This document shows, piece after piece, positions 27,359-35,338 of a DNA stretch of 64,000 nucleotides. A program made the translations under genes and the position numbers. The notes beneath the pieces are model-generated. The model did not search any database. It saw only the letters and a list, made by a program, of their open reading frames with translations, and was not told the origin of the DNA. How positions within the stretch are numbered: position 1 is the first letter of the stretch; each line of letters starts with the position of its first letter. This DNA comes from Arcanobacterium wilhelmae (GTDB lineage Bacteria > Actinomycetota > Actinomycetes > Actinomycetales > Actinomycetaceae). The stretch lies in the NCBI RefSeq assembly GCF_029632765.1, contig NZ_CP121247.1, positions 1,736,001 through 1,800,000 on the forward strand. Reading direction: 5' to 3'.

Positions 27359-30300
27359 ATGGCACACAAGAAAACACTGACCGCCGTTGCCGCGCTTGGC
27401 GCCGGCGTCGTCGCCCTTGCTCCTCTGAGCGCAACCGCAGCACCTGCTCCAACTGCCCCCGCACCGTCCACTGACGAACAGTGCGTGGTCAACCCCGTCG
27501 ATCAGGCCATTATCGACACACTGAACAAGGCCAAGGAGAACGCCGCCTCCGCTGAAGAAGATCTTGCGAAGGCTCAGGCCGAGACCGCGCCGGTGATGGA
27601 GTCGCATGCCGCCGCACAGGAAAAGGTGGGGACCACCGCCACCAACCAGGCGAAGGCACGCGAGGCCGCTGAAAAGAAGTACGCCGAGATTAAGGCCATG
27701 GCGAAGGCGAAGGCTGAGGCTGCCGCTGCAGACAAGGCCGCCGCACTCGCCGCACAGAAGGATGCCTTGGCTGCACAGGCCGCAGCGAAGAAGGCCGCCG
27801 ATGAGGCTGCCGCAAAGCTTGCGAAGGCTGAGGCAGCAGCGAAGGCCGCCACCGAGAAGGCTGTGGACGATAAGACATTCCAGGCCGCGAAGAACGTGGA
27901 GTCTGAAACTCACGGCACATTCGACGAGGCGAAGGTCGCTGCCGAGAAGGCGCAGGCTGAGCTGGATGCTACAAAGAAGGCGAAGTCGGACGCCGACGCC
28001 GCCGTCAAGACCGCCACCGAAGCGAAGGCGGCGGCCGATAAGGCTCTTGAGGATGCGCGCGCGAAGGTCCCGGTGGCCGAGGGCGTGCTGGAAGATGCCA
28101 AAGCGAAGCTCGCCGAGGTCAAGGCAACGCTCGATAACGACAAGTCGTACGCCGAGGCTGACGCCGCTGTGAAGGCCGCTCAGGCGGAGCTCGACACCGC
28201 AAAGGCGGCTGAGGCTGAGGCTCAGAAAGTAGCCGACGCCGATGCCAAGGCTCTCGCTGACGCGAAGAAGGTTGCGGCTGAGAAATCTGCCGCTGCCGCT
28301 CAAGCCGGCGAGAAGTCCGACGCCGAACAGCAGAAGTTGCAGGATCTGCGCGTCGCCGCGCAGAAAGCTCAAGCCGCGAAAGATGCCGCAGATCAGAAGG
28401 TCACCGACGCCCAGAAGGCTGCGGACGGAACCGCAGTAAAGGAAGCCGAAGCGAAGCTTACTGAGGCGAATAAACAGCTGATCGAAGCACAGGCTACGCA
28501 AGACAAGGCCGAGGGAGAGGTAGAAGTCGCTGGCCAGGCAGTCCAGCAGGCTGTGGCCGAGCTTGAAGCTTCGAAAACCCCAGCCAAGGAGCAGCTCAAG
28601 AAGGGTTCCCTCGGCTTCTTCCAGGAGATGGCTGGCCAGGGTGAAGAGGCCGCAAAGGCCGCAATCGATGTCCTGACTGGGAACCCTGATCGGATTTCAC
28701 AACTGACCGGAAAACCGTTGAGTGATGAGACGAACATCCTTGATCTTGAAGATGCGACAAACCTCGACAATGTTTTCAAATCGCTTGATGCGATCGACGC
28801 AGTGAACGCAAAGCGCGCTTCGGACGGCGGAATTGACGGGCGCAAGCTTTCGACCCCGAAGGTCAACGATTATGCGATGGCAGTCGCACAAGCAAATGCT
28901 AACTCTGCCGCGAATCACCTGGGGCATTCTTACGCCTACTCAGACCCTTATGAGAATCTCTACTGGGGATTCAGCGATGCTGGCAGTGCCGCACTCGATG
29001 GATGGTGGGACGAAGAGAAGAAGCTCTTCGATGACCTCCGCAGCCAAGGATTCAAGAGTCGTTCAGCGATGATGGCGGAACTTAAGAGACTCGGCAAGGA
29101 CCAGGAACTTGCGGTCGGCCACTATACCAATCTCGTCGATGACCTTATGTGGACCGAGGGGCAAACAGACGATGACTCTAAGACTATCGGCTACGCGATT
29201 CGTTCTGCTGATGCTGGTGCAATCTTCGGCTCTGATTGGGCTGGACAAAAAGCAATTACGCAGGCTCTCGAACTGAGCTCGAACGAAGTCGGCACGTCCT
29301 ACACCACGACTGAATACCGCGAGCGTCTCAACAAGTACATCAACAAGTACAAGGACGCGGCTGCGAACGGCTCGGCTGAGGCTAAGGCTAACTTCGACGC
29401 GGCGAAGAAGACGCTTACTGAGAAGCAGCAGGCGGCGAAGTCACTAGCTGCTGAGAGCTTCGCTAAGAGCGCGGCCGTCGATGACGCACAAAAGACACTC
29501 GATGCCGCAAAGCAGGCCGCGTCCACCGCCCAAGCGGATCTTGAGGCCGCGAAGGCCGACGCCGCTACGAAGGCGAAGGCCCTCGATGAGGCCAACGCCG
29601 CCGTCGCGGCACAGGAGCCAGTTGCAAATGCCGCGACCGACGCCGTCGAGTCGACCGAGCAGGCAGCGCAGGACGCAGCAACCGTCGTCGCGCAGAAGCA
29701 GACCACAGCTGACGCGTCCGCGAAGACTCTTGCCGACGCGAAGCAGAACACGGCCGCGAAGCAGGCCGCGCTCGCCGACGCTCAGAAGAAGCTCGACGCC
29801 GTGCTCGCCACCCTTGCGGACGCGAAGAAGGCACTTGCGGACGCCACCGAGGCCGAAAAGACGGCACAGGCTGAACTTGAGGCCGCGAAGACGGCTGTTG
29901 CCGCTGGCCAGAAAGCAGCAGCAGAAGCTGCCGCCGCCCTCGATAAGGCAAACGCAACAGCCACCGAGAAGGCAGCAGCGGTCGCTCCGGCCGAAGCAAA
30001 GCTCGCCGCCGCGAAGGCCACCCTCGCCGAGGCCGAGAAGGCAACCGACGAGGCCAGCGCGAAGGTCGCTGCTCTCGCCGCCGACCGCGCCGCCGCTGCT
30101 GAGGCTCGCGCCGCCGCAACCGCGGCCCGCGAGGATGCCGACGCCGCCGACTCGGCCGCGAAGGAAGCCGACGGCAACGTCGAAACCGCCGCGTCCGACG
30201 TCGCCGCCGCGACCGAGGCTGCCGAGCAGGCTGATCGCGACGCCGCCTACATTGCGAAGGTGCCGGGCCTCGACGCGTGGCTGCCCGAGCGCACCTCGTT

Positions 30301-31105
30301 CCTGCCGAGCGAAGCCGACGGCGTCTCCGCTGACGTCACGAAGGCCGCCGGCGACCTCGAGGCCCTCTACAAGGCATACGTCGCTGCGGTTGACGCAGCC
30401 GACGCCGCCAAGGCCGAGCTCGAAGCAACCCAGGCCGACTACGAGGCCGCGAAGGCCCGCGTCGACGGTGCGACAGCCGCGCTTGAGGCCGCGAAGGCGA
30501 ACCTCGCCGCCGCGCAAGCCGCCTACGATGCGGCCGCCGCTCCGGTGTGCACGAACGTCCCGTGGGTTGCTGCGAAGAAGCCGGTGTTTGCCGATCACAA
30601 GGCCATCGAGGCGGCGCTTGCTGGTGGCCAGAAGCTCGTCGGCGAATACACCGTGACCCGCGGCCAGGCCGTGGCCGTCACGTTCACCGGCCTCAAGCCG
30701 AACTCGACCGTGTCGGTGTACCTGCACTCCAACGTCGTGCTTGTGGCCAAGGCCACCGCTGACGCGAAGGGTGTGCTCACCGTCAAGGTGCCCACCAACG
30801 CTGATACTGAGCTTGGCCTGCACTATGTGGTGGCCGCACAGGAGGCCGGCGCCAAGCGCACCACCTCCATCGCGAAGCTCCACGTAGCGCCGGTTCAGGC
30901 AGCGCCGAAGGGTAACGGCTCGGGTGTTGGCTCGATGGGCATGATGCACGGTAATGTTGGCGGCATGCACGTGGGCACGAGCACCGCGCGCGGGCTCGCC
31001 TACACGGGCGCGTCGAGCACCACGGCCATGGGCATCGCACTCGTCGCGGGTGCCACAGGCCTGACGATCGTGGGAGCGCGCCGACGCGGCAAGCACCACG
31101 AGTGA
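27359..31105 (+). CDS. Large wall-anchored coiled-coil protein with CAP domain (LAYTG)
   Basis: 1248 residues from the ATG at 27359 with GAAGGA upstream; an earlier ATG at 27284 lies inside the promoter and is rejected. Signal peptide MAHKKTLTAVAALGAGVVAL; coiled coil of Ala/Lys heptads (about 50-410); CAP block about 415-667 (KGSLGFFQEMA, NHLGHSYAYSDPYENLYWG, WWDEEKKLF, GHYTNLVDD); a second long coiled coil (670-1070); a beta module about 1077-1176; a Gly/Met linker; LAYTG at about 1212, hydrophobic helix and RRRGKHHE. It is an elongated version of the preceding protein and likely a duplicated partner. The beta module is shared with the nuclease at 38097-42380. Confidence 0.88.
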   Translation: MAHKKTLTAVAALGAGVVALAPLSATAAPAPTAPAPSTDEQCVVNPVDQAIIDTLNKAKENAASAEEDLAKAQAETAPVMESHAAAQEKVGTTATNQAKAREAAEKKYAEIKAMAKAKAEAAAADKAAALAAQKDALAAQAAAKKAADEAAAKLAKAEAAAKAATEKAVDDKTFQAAKNVESETHGTFDEAKVAAEKAQAELDATKKAKSDADAAVKTATEAKAAADKALEDARAKVPVAEGVLEDAKAKLAEVKATLDNDKSYAEADAAVKAAQAELDTAKAAEAEAQKVADADAKALADAKKVAAEKSAAAAQAGEKSDAEQQKLQDLRVAAQKAQAAKDAADQKVTDAQKAADGTAVKEAEAKLTEANKQLIEAQATQDKAEGEVEVAGQAVQQAVAELEASKTPAKEQLKKGSLGFFQEMAGQGEEAAKAAIDVLTGNPDRISQLTGKPLSDETNILDLEDATNLDNVFKSLDAIDAVNAKRASDGGIDGRKLSTPKVNDYAMAVAQANANSAANHLGHSYAYSDPYENLYWGFSDAGSAALDGWWDEEKKLFDDLRSQGFKSRSAMMAELKRLGKDQELAVGHYTNLVDDLMWTEGQTDDDSKTIGYAIRSADAGAIFGSDWAGQKAITQALELSSNEVGTSYTTTEYRERLNKYINKYKDAAANGSAEAKANFDAAKKTLTEKQQAAKSLAAESFAKSAAVDDAQKTLDAAKQAASTAQADLEAAKADAATKAKALDEANAAVAAQEPVANAATDAVESTEQAAQDAATVVAQKQTTADASAKTLADAKQNTAAKQAALADAQKKLDAVLATLADAKKALADATEAEKTAQAELEAAKTAVAAGQKAAAEAAAALDKANATATEKAAAVAPAEAKLAAAKATLAEAEKATDEASAKVAALAADRAAAAEARAAATAAREDADAADSAAKEADGNVETAASDVAAATEAAEQADRDAAYIAKVPGLDAWLPERTSFLPSEADGVSADVTKAAGDLEALYKAYVAAVDAADAAKAELEATQADYEAAKARVDGATAALEAAKANLAAAQAAYDAAAAPVCTNVPWVAAKKPVFADHKAIEAALAGGQKLVGEYTVTRGQAVAVTFTGLKPNSTVSVYLHSNVVLVAKATADAKGVLTVKVPTNADTELGLHYVVAAQEAGAKRTTSIAKLHVAPVQAAPKGNGSGVGSMGMMHGNVGGMHVGTSTARGLAYTGASSTTAMGIALVAGATGLTIVGARRRGKHHE

Positions 31106-31229
31106 AGAATTGCGCACCAGTAGGTGCGCGGAAAGCTTGTGAGACCTTCGGGATTCACAAGAGGGCAGCAACAGCGTGGTAGTGAAGCGCGCTGGACCAG
31201 TTTCGGCTGGTTGCTGCTAGGTTGCGAAA

Positions 31230-31257
31230 GGGGCCGGCTGGGAAACCAGCCGGCCCC
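31230..31257 (+). terminator. Terminator after the second CAP-domain gene
   Basis: A perfect 12-base stem (31230-31241 with 31246-31257) and the same GAAA loop as at 27021. The rest of the 31106-31486 gap holds a recurrent GC word (31305-31317, minus orientation) and a TTATGCGCATAA palindrome near 31374, possibly an operator for the transporter. Confidence 0.8.
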
Positions 31258-31486
31258 GAAACCATATCCGGCGACGTCGGGACTCGGGTTATGGCCAAAG
31301 CGTGGCCGACGCCGGGGCGCGGCTTGGAGCCGGGGTCGACACCGGGGCGTGGCCACACTCAAAGCGCCAATTTATGCGCATAACACAAGAAATATACGCA
31401 TGAAACGCTCTGGTTTCGCATGTTGGACAGCCCACGATTCACCCTGAACTCTTGGATTTTCGCCATTTTCCGACAACAATGGAAAA

Positions 31487-33436
31487 GTGATTGAAAAGAA
31501 TACTAATGAAGAGATGAGACAGACGCCGCCCGGCCACCACGCCGAAAACGCCGAAGCGGTACCCAACAAAAACCGAACGAACGCCGCCGCTGGCGCACCG
31601 GCGTCGTCGGAAAACACACACTCCCCCGCGCCTGAAAACGCACACACCGAACCCATCCCCGAGGGCGTGCACATCGACCCTGCAACCGGCAAGCCAGCGT
31701 CGGCAACCTCGGTGCTCGCCGCGATGATCTCCGCGGACGAGAAAGTGCACGTATCCGAATACCGCGAAAAGCCGATCGAGCTGGCGTCCGAGAACGAAGA
31801 CGCCTCGATATCGTGGGGCGTCGTGCTCCCCGCGATGATCCTCGTGATCGCGCTCGTGGCAGTGGGCCTCACCGCGCCCGCAGCCTTCGCAGCCGCCTCT
31901 TCCGCCGCCTTTACCTGGGTAATCACCAACCTCGGCTGGGCGTTCGTCCTGTTCTCCACCGCGTTCGTCTTGTTCGTGGTGGCAATCGCCGCCTCCAAAT
32001 TCGGCACAATCCGCCTCGGAGCAGCCGACGAGCAACCCGAATTCTCCAACGGCTCCTGGATCGCGATGATGTTCGCCGCCGGCATGGGCATCGGATTGAT
32101 GTTCTTCGGCGCCGCCGAGCCGCTCGCCTTCTACAAGGACGGCGTGCCCGGCCACCAGCCGCAAGAGGTCGGCACCGCAATGGCCACCGCCATGTTCCAC
32201 TGGACCTTGCACCCGTGGGCCATGTACACGATTGTGGGCCTCGCGATCGCCTACTCCACCTACCGAATCGGCCGCAAACAGCTGATCTCCGCCGCGTTTA
32301 CGCCACTCCTGGGTGAGAAGGGCGCACAAGGCTGGGGCGGCAAGCTCATCGATTCGCTCTCAATTTTCGCCACCGTGTTCGGTACCGCGTGTTCGCTGGG
32401 CCTGGGCGCGCTGCAGATCCGCACCGGCCTGAAGGCCGCCGGCGTCGTCTCCAACCCAGGCTCGGGCATGATCGTGGGCATTGTTGTGGTGCTCACCGCG
32501 TGCTTCCTGCTTTCCGCAATGAGCGGCGTTGGCCGCGGTATCCGTATTCTTTCGAATACCAACATGGTGCTCGCCGGCGTGCTCGCCGCGTTCGTGTTCG
32601 TTGTTGGCCCCACGATCACTGAGCTCAATCTTCTGCCCGGCTCGCTGGGCGCCTATGTGTCGAACTTCTTTGAGATGGCTGGCCGAACCGCCGCCTCCGC
32701 CGACGGCACCGCCGGTGAGTGGCTCTCCGGCTGGACGATCTTCTACTGGGCGTGGTGGATTTCGTGGTCGCCGTTCGTGGGCATGTTCATTGCGCGCATC
32801 TCGCGCGGGCGCACGATCCGCCAGTTTGCGATCGGTGTGATGCTCGTTCCGGCTGGCCTTTCCACCGCCTGGTTCGCGATTTTCGGCGGCACGGCGATCA
32901 CGATGGAGCAAAACGGCCAGTCGATCGCCGGTGCGGCGACGACGGAGGGCCAGCTCTTCACGCTGCTTCACCACCTCCCGGGCGGCACCCTGTTCGGTTT
33001 CGTGGCGTTGCTACTCCTGGCCACCTTCTTCATCACGTCGGCTGATTCGGCTTCCACGGTGATGGGTTCGCTTTCACAGGACGGCCGCGCGACGGCGTCG
33101 CCGTGGATTTCCGGCCTGTGGGGCCTGCTCACCGCGCTGATCGGCCTGGTGTTGCTGGTTTCGGGCGGTTCGGACGCGTTGAACAATATTCAGTCCGTGA
33201 CGATCGTTGCCGCCACCCCGTTCCTGTTCATCGTGTTCGCGCTGATGTTCTCCCTGGTGAAGGACCTGCGCAATGATCCGATGTACCTCGATCAGCGCGA
33301 GCAGGAGCGCTTCGCCCGCCGCTTGGCACGCGAGCGCCGTCACCTGCGCGAGCGGGCTGAACGCGAGGCCGCCGCGAAGGCCCGTGCGCGGCTGCTGCAC
33401 CCGCAGCACCGCACCCGCAAGCCCAAGACGAAGTAA
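31487..33436 (+). CDS. BCCT-family transporter (betaine/choline/carnitine type)
   Basis: 649 residues. About 110 hydrophilic N-terminal residues rich in Pro, Ala and Glu precede 12 helices. Family signatures are [18 protein letters not shown] and the substrate-binding segment [24 protein letters not shown] charged Arg/Glu helix tail (about 60 residues) follows the last membrane segment. Long charged N and C tails are how BetP senses osmotic stress, so this is probably an osmotically regulated uptake system for betaine or a relative. The start could also be the ATG at 31514; GTG 31487 has only a weak ribosome binding site. Confidence 0.9.
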   Translation: MIEKNTNEEMRQTPPGHHAENAEAVPNKNRTNAAAGAPASSENTHSPAPENAHTEPIPEGVHIDPATGKPASATSVLAAMISADEKVHVSEYREKPIELASENEDASISWGVVLPAMILVIALVAVGLTAPAAFAAASSAAFTWVITNLGWAFVLFSTAFVLFVVAIAASKFGTIRLGAADEQPEFSNGSWIAMMFAAGMGIGLMFFGAAEPLAFYKDGVPGHQPQEVGTAMATAMFHWTLHPWAMYTIVGLAIAYSTYRIGRKQLISAAFTPLLGEKGAQGWGGKLIDSLSIFATVFGTACSLGLGALQIRTGLKAAGVVSNPGSGMIVGIVVVLTACFLLSAMSGVGRGIRILSNTNMVLAGVLAAFVFVVGPTITELNLLPGSLGAYVSNFFEMAGRTAASADGTAGEWLSGWTIFYWAWWISWSPFVGMFIARISRGRTIRQFAIGVMLVPAGLSTAWFAIFGGTAITMEQNGQSIAGAATTEGQLFTLLHHLPGGTLFGFVALLLLATFFITSADSASTVMGSLSQDGRATASPWISGLWGLLTALIGLVLLVSGGSDALNNIQSVTIVAATPFLFIVFALMFSLVKDLRNDPMYLDQREQERFARRLARERRHLRERAEREAAAKARARLLHPQHRTRKPKTK

Positions 33437-33553
33437 CGAGGTTTTGCCGTGGGCTAAATGCCCGACTCCCCATATACGAAACCGGCATTGCCAGATAAAC
33501 TGACACCAGGCCGCGGGCTTCGCGGCGCACAACCGATAGAAAGGAGGCCGACG

Positions 33554-33727
33554 TTGGGTATTTTCGACAAGGCCAAGGAAGCACTCAATAGCGAGAAGGC
33601 GGAGGAGCTCACCGATAAGGCTCTCGACGCCGCCGAAGGCTTCGCTACCGACAAGCTTGGCGCGGACAAGGCCGATCAGGTCAAGGGTGTTCGCGATCAG
33701 ATCGATTCGAAGCTCGGCAACGAGTGA
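33554..33727 (+). CDS. Small Rv0909-like antitoxin-family protein, TTG start
   Basis: 57 residues from a TTG at 33554 with AAAGGAGG eight bases upstream, beginning MGIFDKAKEALNSEKAEELTD in two blocks MGIFDKAKEALN and SEKAEELTD. The MGIFDKAK...D..K...K.D..KG sequence is typical of a family of small Lys/Asp-rich helical proteins annotated as antitoxins (Rv0909-like) in actinobacteria. No toxin gene is adjacent, so that role is doubtful here. It is followed by a strong terminator. Confidence 0.75.
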   Translation: MGIFDKAKEALNSEKAEELTDKALDAAEGFATDKLGADKADQVKGVRDQIDSKLGNE

Positions 33728-33818
33728 TCGCTCGCCGGCCGGCGTAGCACAGTGTGTGCGAGCCGGAACGGCAAGAATTGTGCTCGTGCGCTGATTGATT
33801 CAGTGCATCTGAAGCCTG

Positions 33819-33855
33819 GTGTGGGCGGGAGAAAGATCTCCCGCCCACACTTTTT
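33819..33855 (+). terminator. Terminator after the small antitoxin-like gene
   Basis: A perfect 14-base stem (33819-33832 with 33837-33850), AAGA loop and TTTTT (33851-33855), the most canonical terminator in the window. It also lies just beyond the gluQ stop on the other strand. Confidence 0.92.
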
Positions 33856-33860
33856 GCTCT

Positions 33861-34790
33861 TTACCCGAGGAACGCGGCCGGACCGGCCTGCAGCGCGTCC
33901 ACATCCAGTTCCCACGGTTCGCGCGGTAACGCATCCGGATCGAATACCTGCACAAACTCGCTCGCTCCCCGCACTGGCGGGAGGCCGAGCGAGAGCGCAA
34001 GTAGCGCGACGACGTCGGCGCTGCCCCAACCGAACTCGGCGAGCTGCGTGAGCGTCACTGCGCCGTCGCGCTTGGCGAGCCGTTGCCCACGCGTGTTGAG
34101 CACGAGCGGCACGTGCGCATATTCGGGGGGCGGCACGCCGAGCACCCGCTGGAGGTACACCTGGCGCGGGGTGGAGGGCAGGAGGTCGTCGCCGCGGACG
34201 ATCTGGGTGACCCCCTGGTAGGCGTCGTCCGCCACGGAGACGAAGTTGTAGGAGAAGACGCCGTCGCCGCGGCGGATCACGAAATCATCGACGGCGCCTG
34301 TGTAGGCGCCGAGCTGGCGGTCGGTGACAGCGAGTTCGACGACGTCGGTCGCCAGGCGTAGCGCTGGGCCGCGGTTGAGTCCGGCGAGCTTGGCGCGCCC
34401 GGCCTCGCGCTCCTTGCCCGTAAGGTGGCGGCACGTGCCCGGGTAGGAACCGGGAGGCTGGTGCGGCGCGGAGGCCACCTGGGAGAGCTCCTTGCGGGTG
34501 CAGTAGCACTCGTACAGGGCGCCGGTTTCGAGAAGCCGAGCGGCGACGTCGGCGTAGCGCTCGACGTGTTCGTGCTGGAAAAGCACCGGGCCGTCCCAGT
34601 CAAGGCCGATCGCCTCAAGATCGCGTAGCTGTGTGGTGACGTACTGCGGGCGGGAGCGCTCGTCCAGATCTTCCATGCGCATCACGAACCCGCGCCCGTC
34701 GTGGCGAGCGAACGCCCACGCCAGGAGCGCGGTGCGGAGGTTGCCGAGGTGGAAATCGCCGGTGGGTGAGGGCGCGAACCGGCCGCTCAT
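33861..34790 (-). CDS. gluQ: Glutamyl-Q tRNA(Asp) synthetase
   Basis: 309 residues, shorter than full GluRS because it lacks the anticodon-binding domain. Class I motifs: FAPSPTGDFHLGN (HIGH equivalent) and RLAKRDGAVTL (KMSKS equivalent). A Cys-based zinc site is seen as YECYCTRKE with YPGTCR. In E. coli the enzyme attaches glutamate to queuosine in the tRNA(Asp) anticodon. The gene starts four bases inside the acetyltransferase gene's stop (34787-34790), so the two are coupled. Confidence 0.92.
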   Translation of the reverse strand: MSGRFAPSPTGDFHLGNLRTALLAWAFARHDGRGFVMRMEDLDERSRPQYVTTQLRDLEAIGLDWDGPVLFQHEHVERYADVAARLLETGALYECYCTRKELSQVASAPHQPPGSYPGTCRHLTGKEREAGRAKLAGLNRGPALRLATDVVELAVTDRQLGAYTGAVDDFVIRRGDGVFSYNFVSVADDAYQGVTQIVRGDDLLPSTPRQVYLQRVLGVPPPEYAHVPLVLNTRGQRLAKRDGAVTLTQLAEFGWGSADVVALLALSLGLPPVRGASEFVQVFDPDALPREPWELDVDALQAGPAAFLG

Positions 34791-35227
34791 CGGATCATGA
34801 GCTTTCCGACGCCGGTGAACGGACTGGTCTCGCCGGCTTCGAAGAGTGTTTCGGTGGGCTCGAATCCGAGGGCCTGGTATTGCGCTTCTTGCTCGGTGCT
34901 GAAGGCCCAGGCTTGGGCGGTGAGATCACCCAATGCAAACTCGACGAGCTTCGCCGCCGCTTCCGACGAATCCGTGTTCAGCCAGTCCAGGGCGATAAGT
35001 GCCGCATGCCCGGGGCCGAGTGCGCTGACCTTCGCAGCGCCCACAATCTCGCCGCCGTCAGTTGCCACCCAGAACGTGGACGGGCCGCCGTGTACGATCG
35101 TCTCTTCGATCGCCGCGAGCGCAGCCTCCACATTATCTGGGGTGACCGCCTTGACGTCGGCGCCCATACGATCTGCGAGCGCCGCAATATCCAGTGCGTT
35201 TGCTTGCCTAATGAAAATCTGTGCCAC
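34787..35227 (-). CDS. GNAT-family N-acetyltransferase
   Basis: 146 residues, starting at a GTG (35227). The fold is suggested by FWVATDGGEIVGAAKVSALGPGHAALI (given in parts: FWVATDGGEIVGAAKV and SALGPGHAALIALDWL) and the terminal QYQALGFEPTETLFEAG, the usual GFxxT end of GNAT proteins. The typical RxxGxG acetyl-CoA loop is weak. GATAAT ends six bases before the GTG, so the message may be leaderless. It is coupled to gluQ; substrate unknown. Confidence 0.7.
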   Translation of the reverse strand: MAQIFIRQANALDIAALADRMGADVKAVTPDNVEAALAAIEETIVHGGPSTFWVATDGGEIVGAAKVSALGPGHAALIALDWLNTDSSEAAAKLVEFALGDLTAQAWAFSTEQEAQYQALGFEPTETLFEAGETSPFTGVGKLMIR

Positions 35228-35252
35228 GGTCCTATTATCGCACGCATGATGA

Positions 35253-35284
35253 GGGCCGGGGTGAGCGAGCGCTCACCCCGGCCC
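35253..35284. terminator. Terminator of the shorter nuclease gene
   Basis: A perfect 14-base GC-rich stem (35253-35266 with 35271-35284) with a GAGC loop, about 55 bases beyond the nuclease stop on the minus strand. Confidence 0.8.
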
Positions 35285-35338
35285 GTTTGCTTCCCGCCCG
35301 CGGCATTCTTTGCGCTGGCAGGTTAACGCGTGGTCGCT

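Noticed and set aside
31370..31390. TTATGCGCATAA as a terminator or attachment site
   Set aside because: Too short for a stable hairpin and no duplicate; at most an operator half-site.
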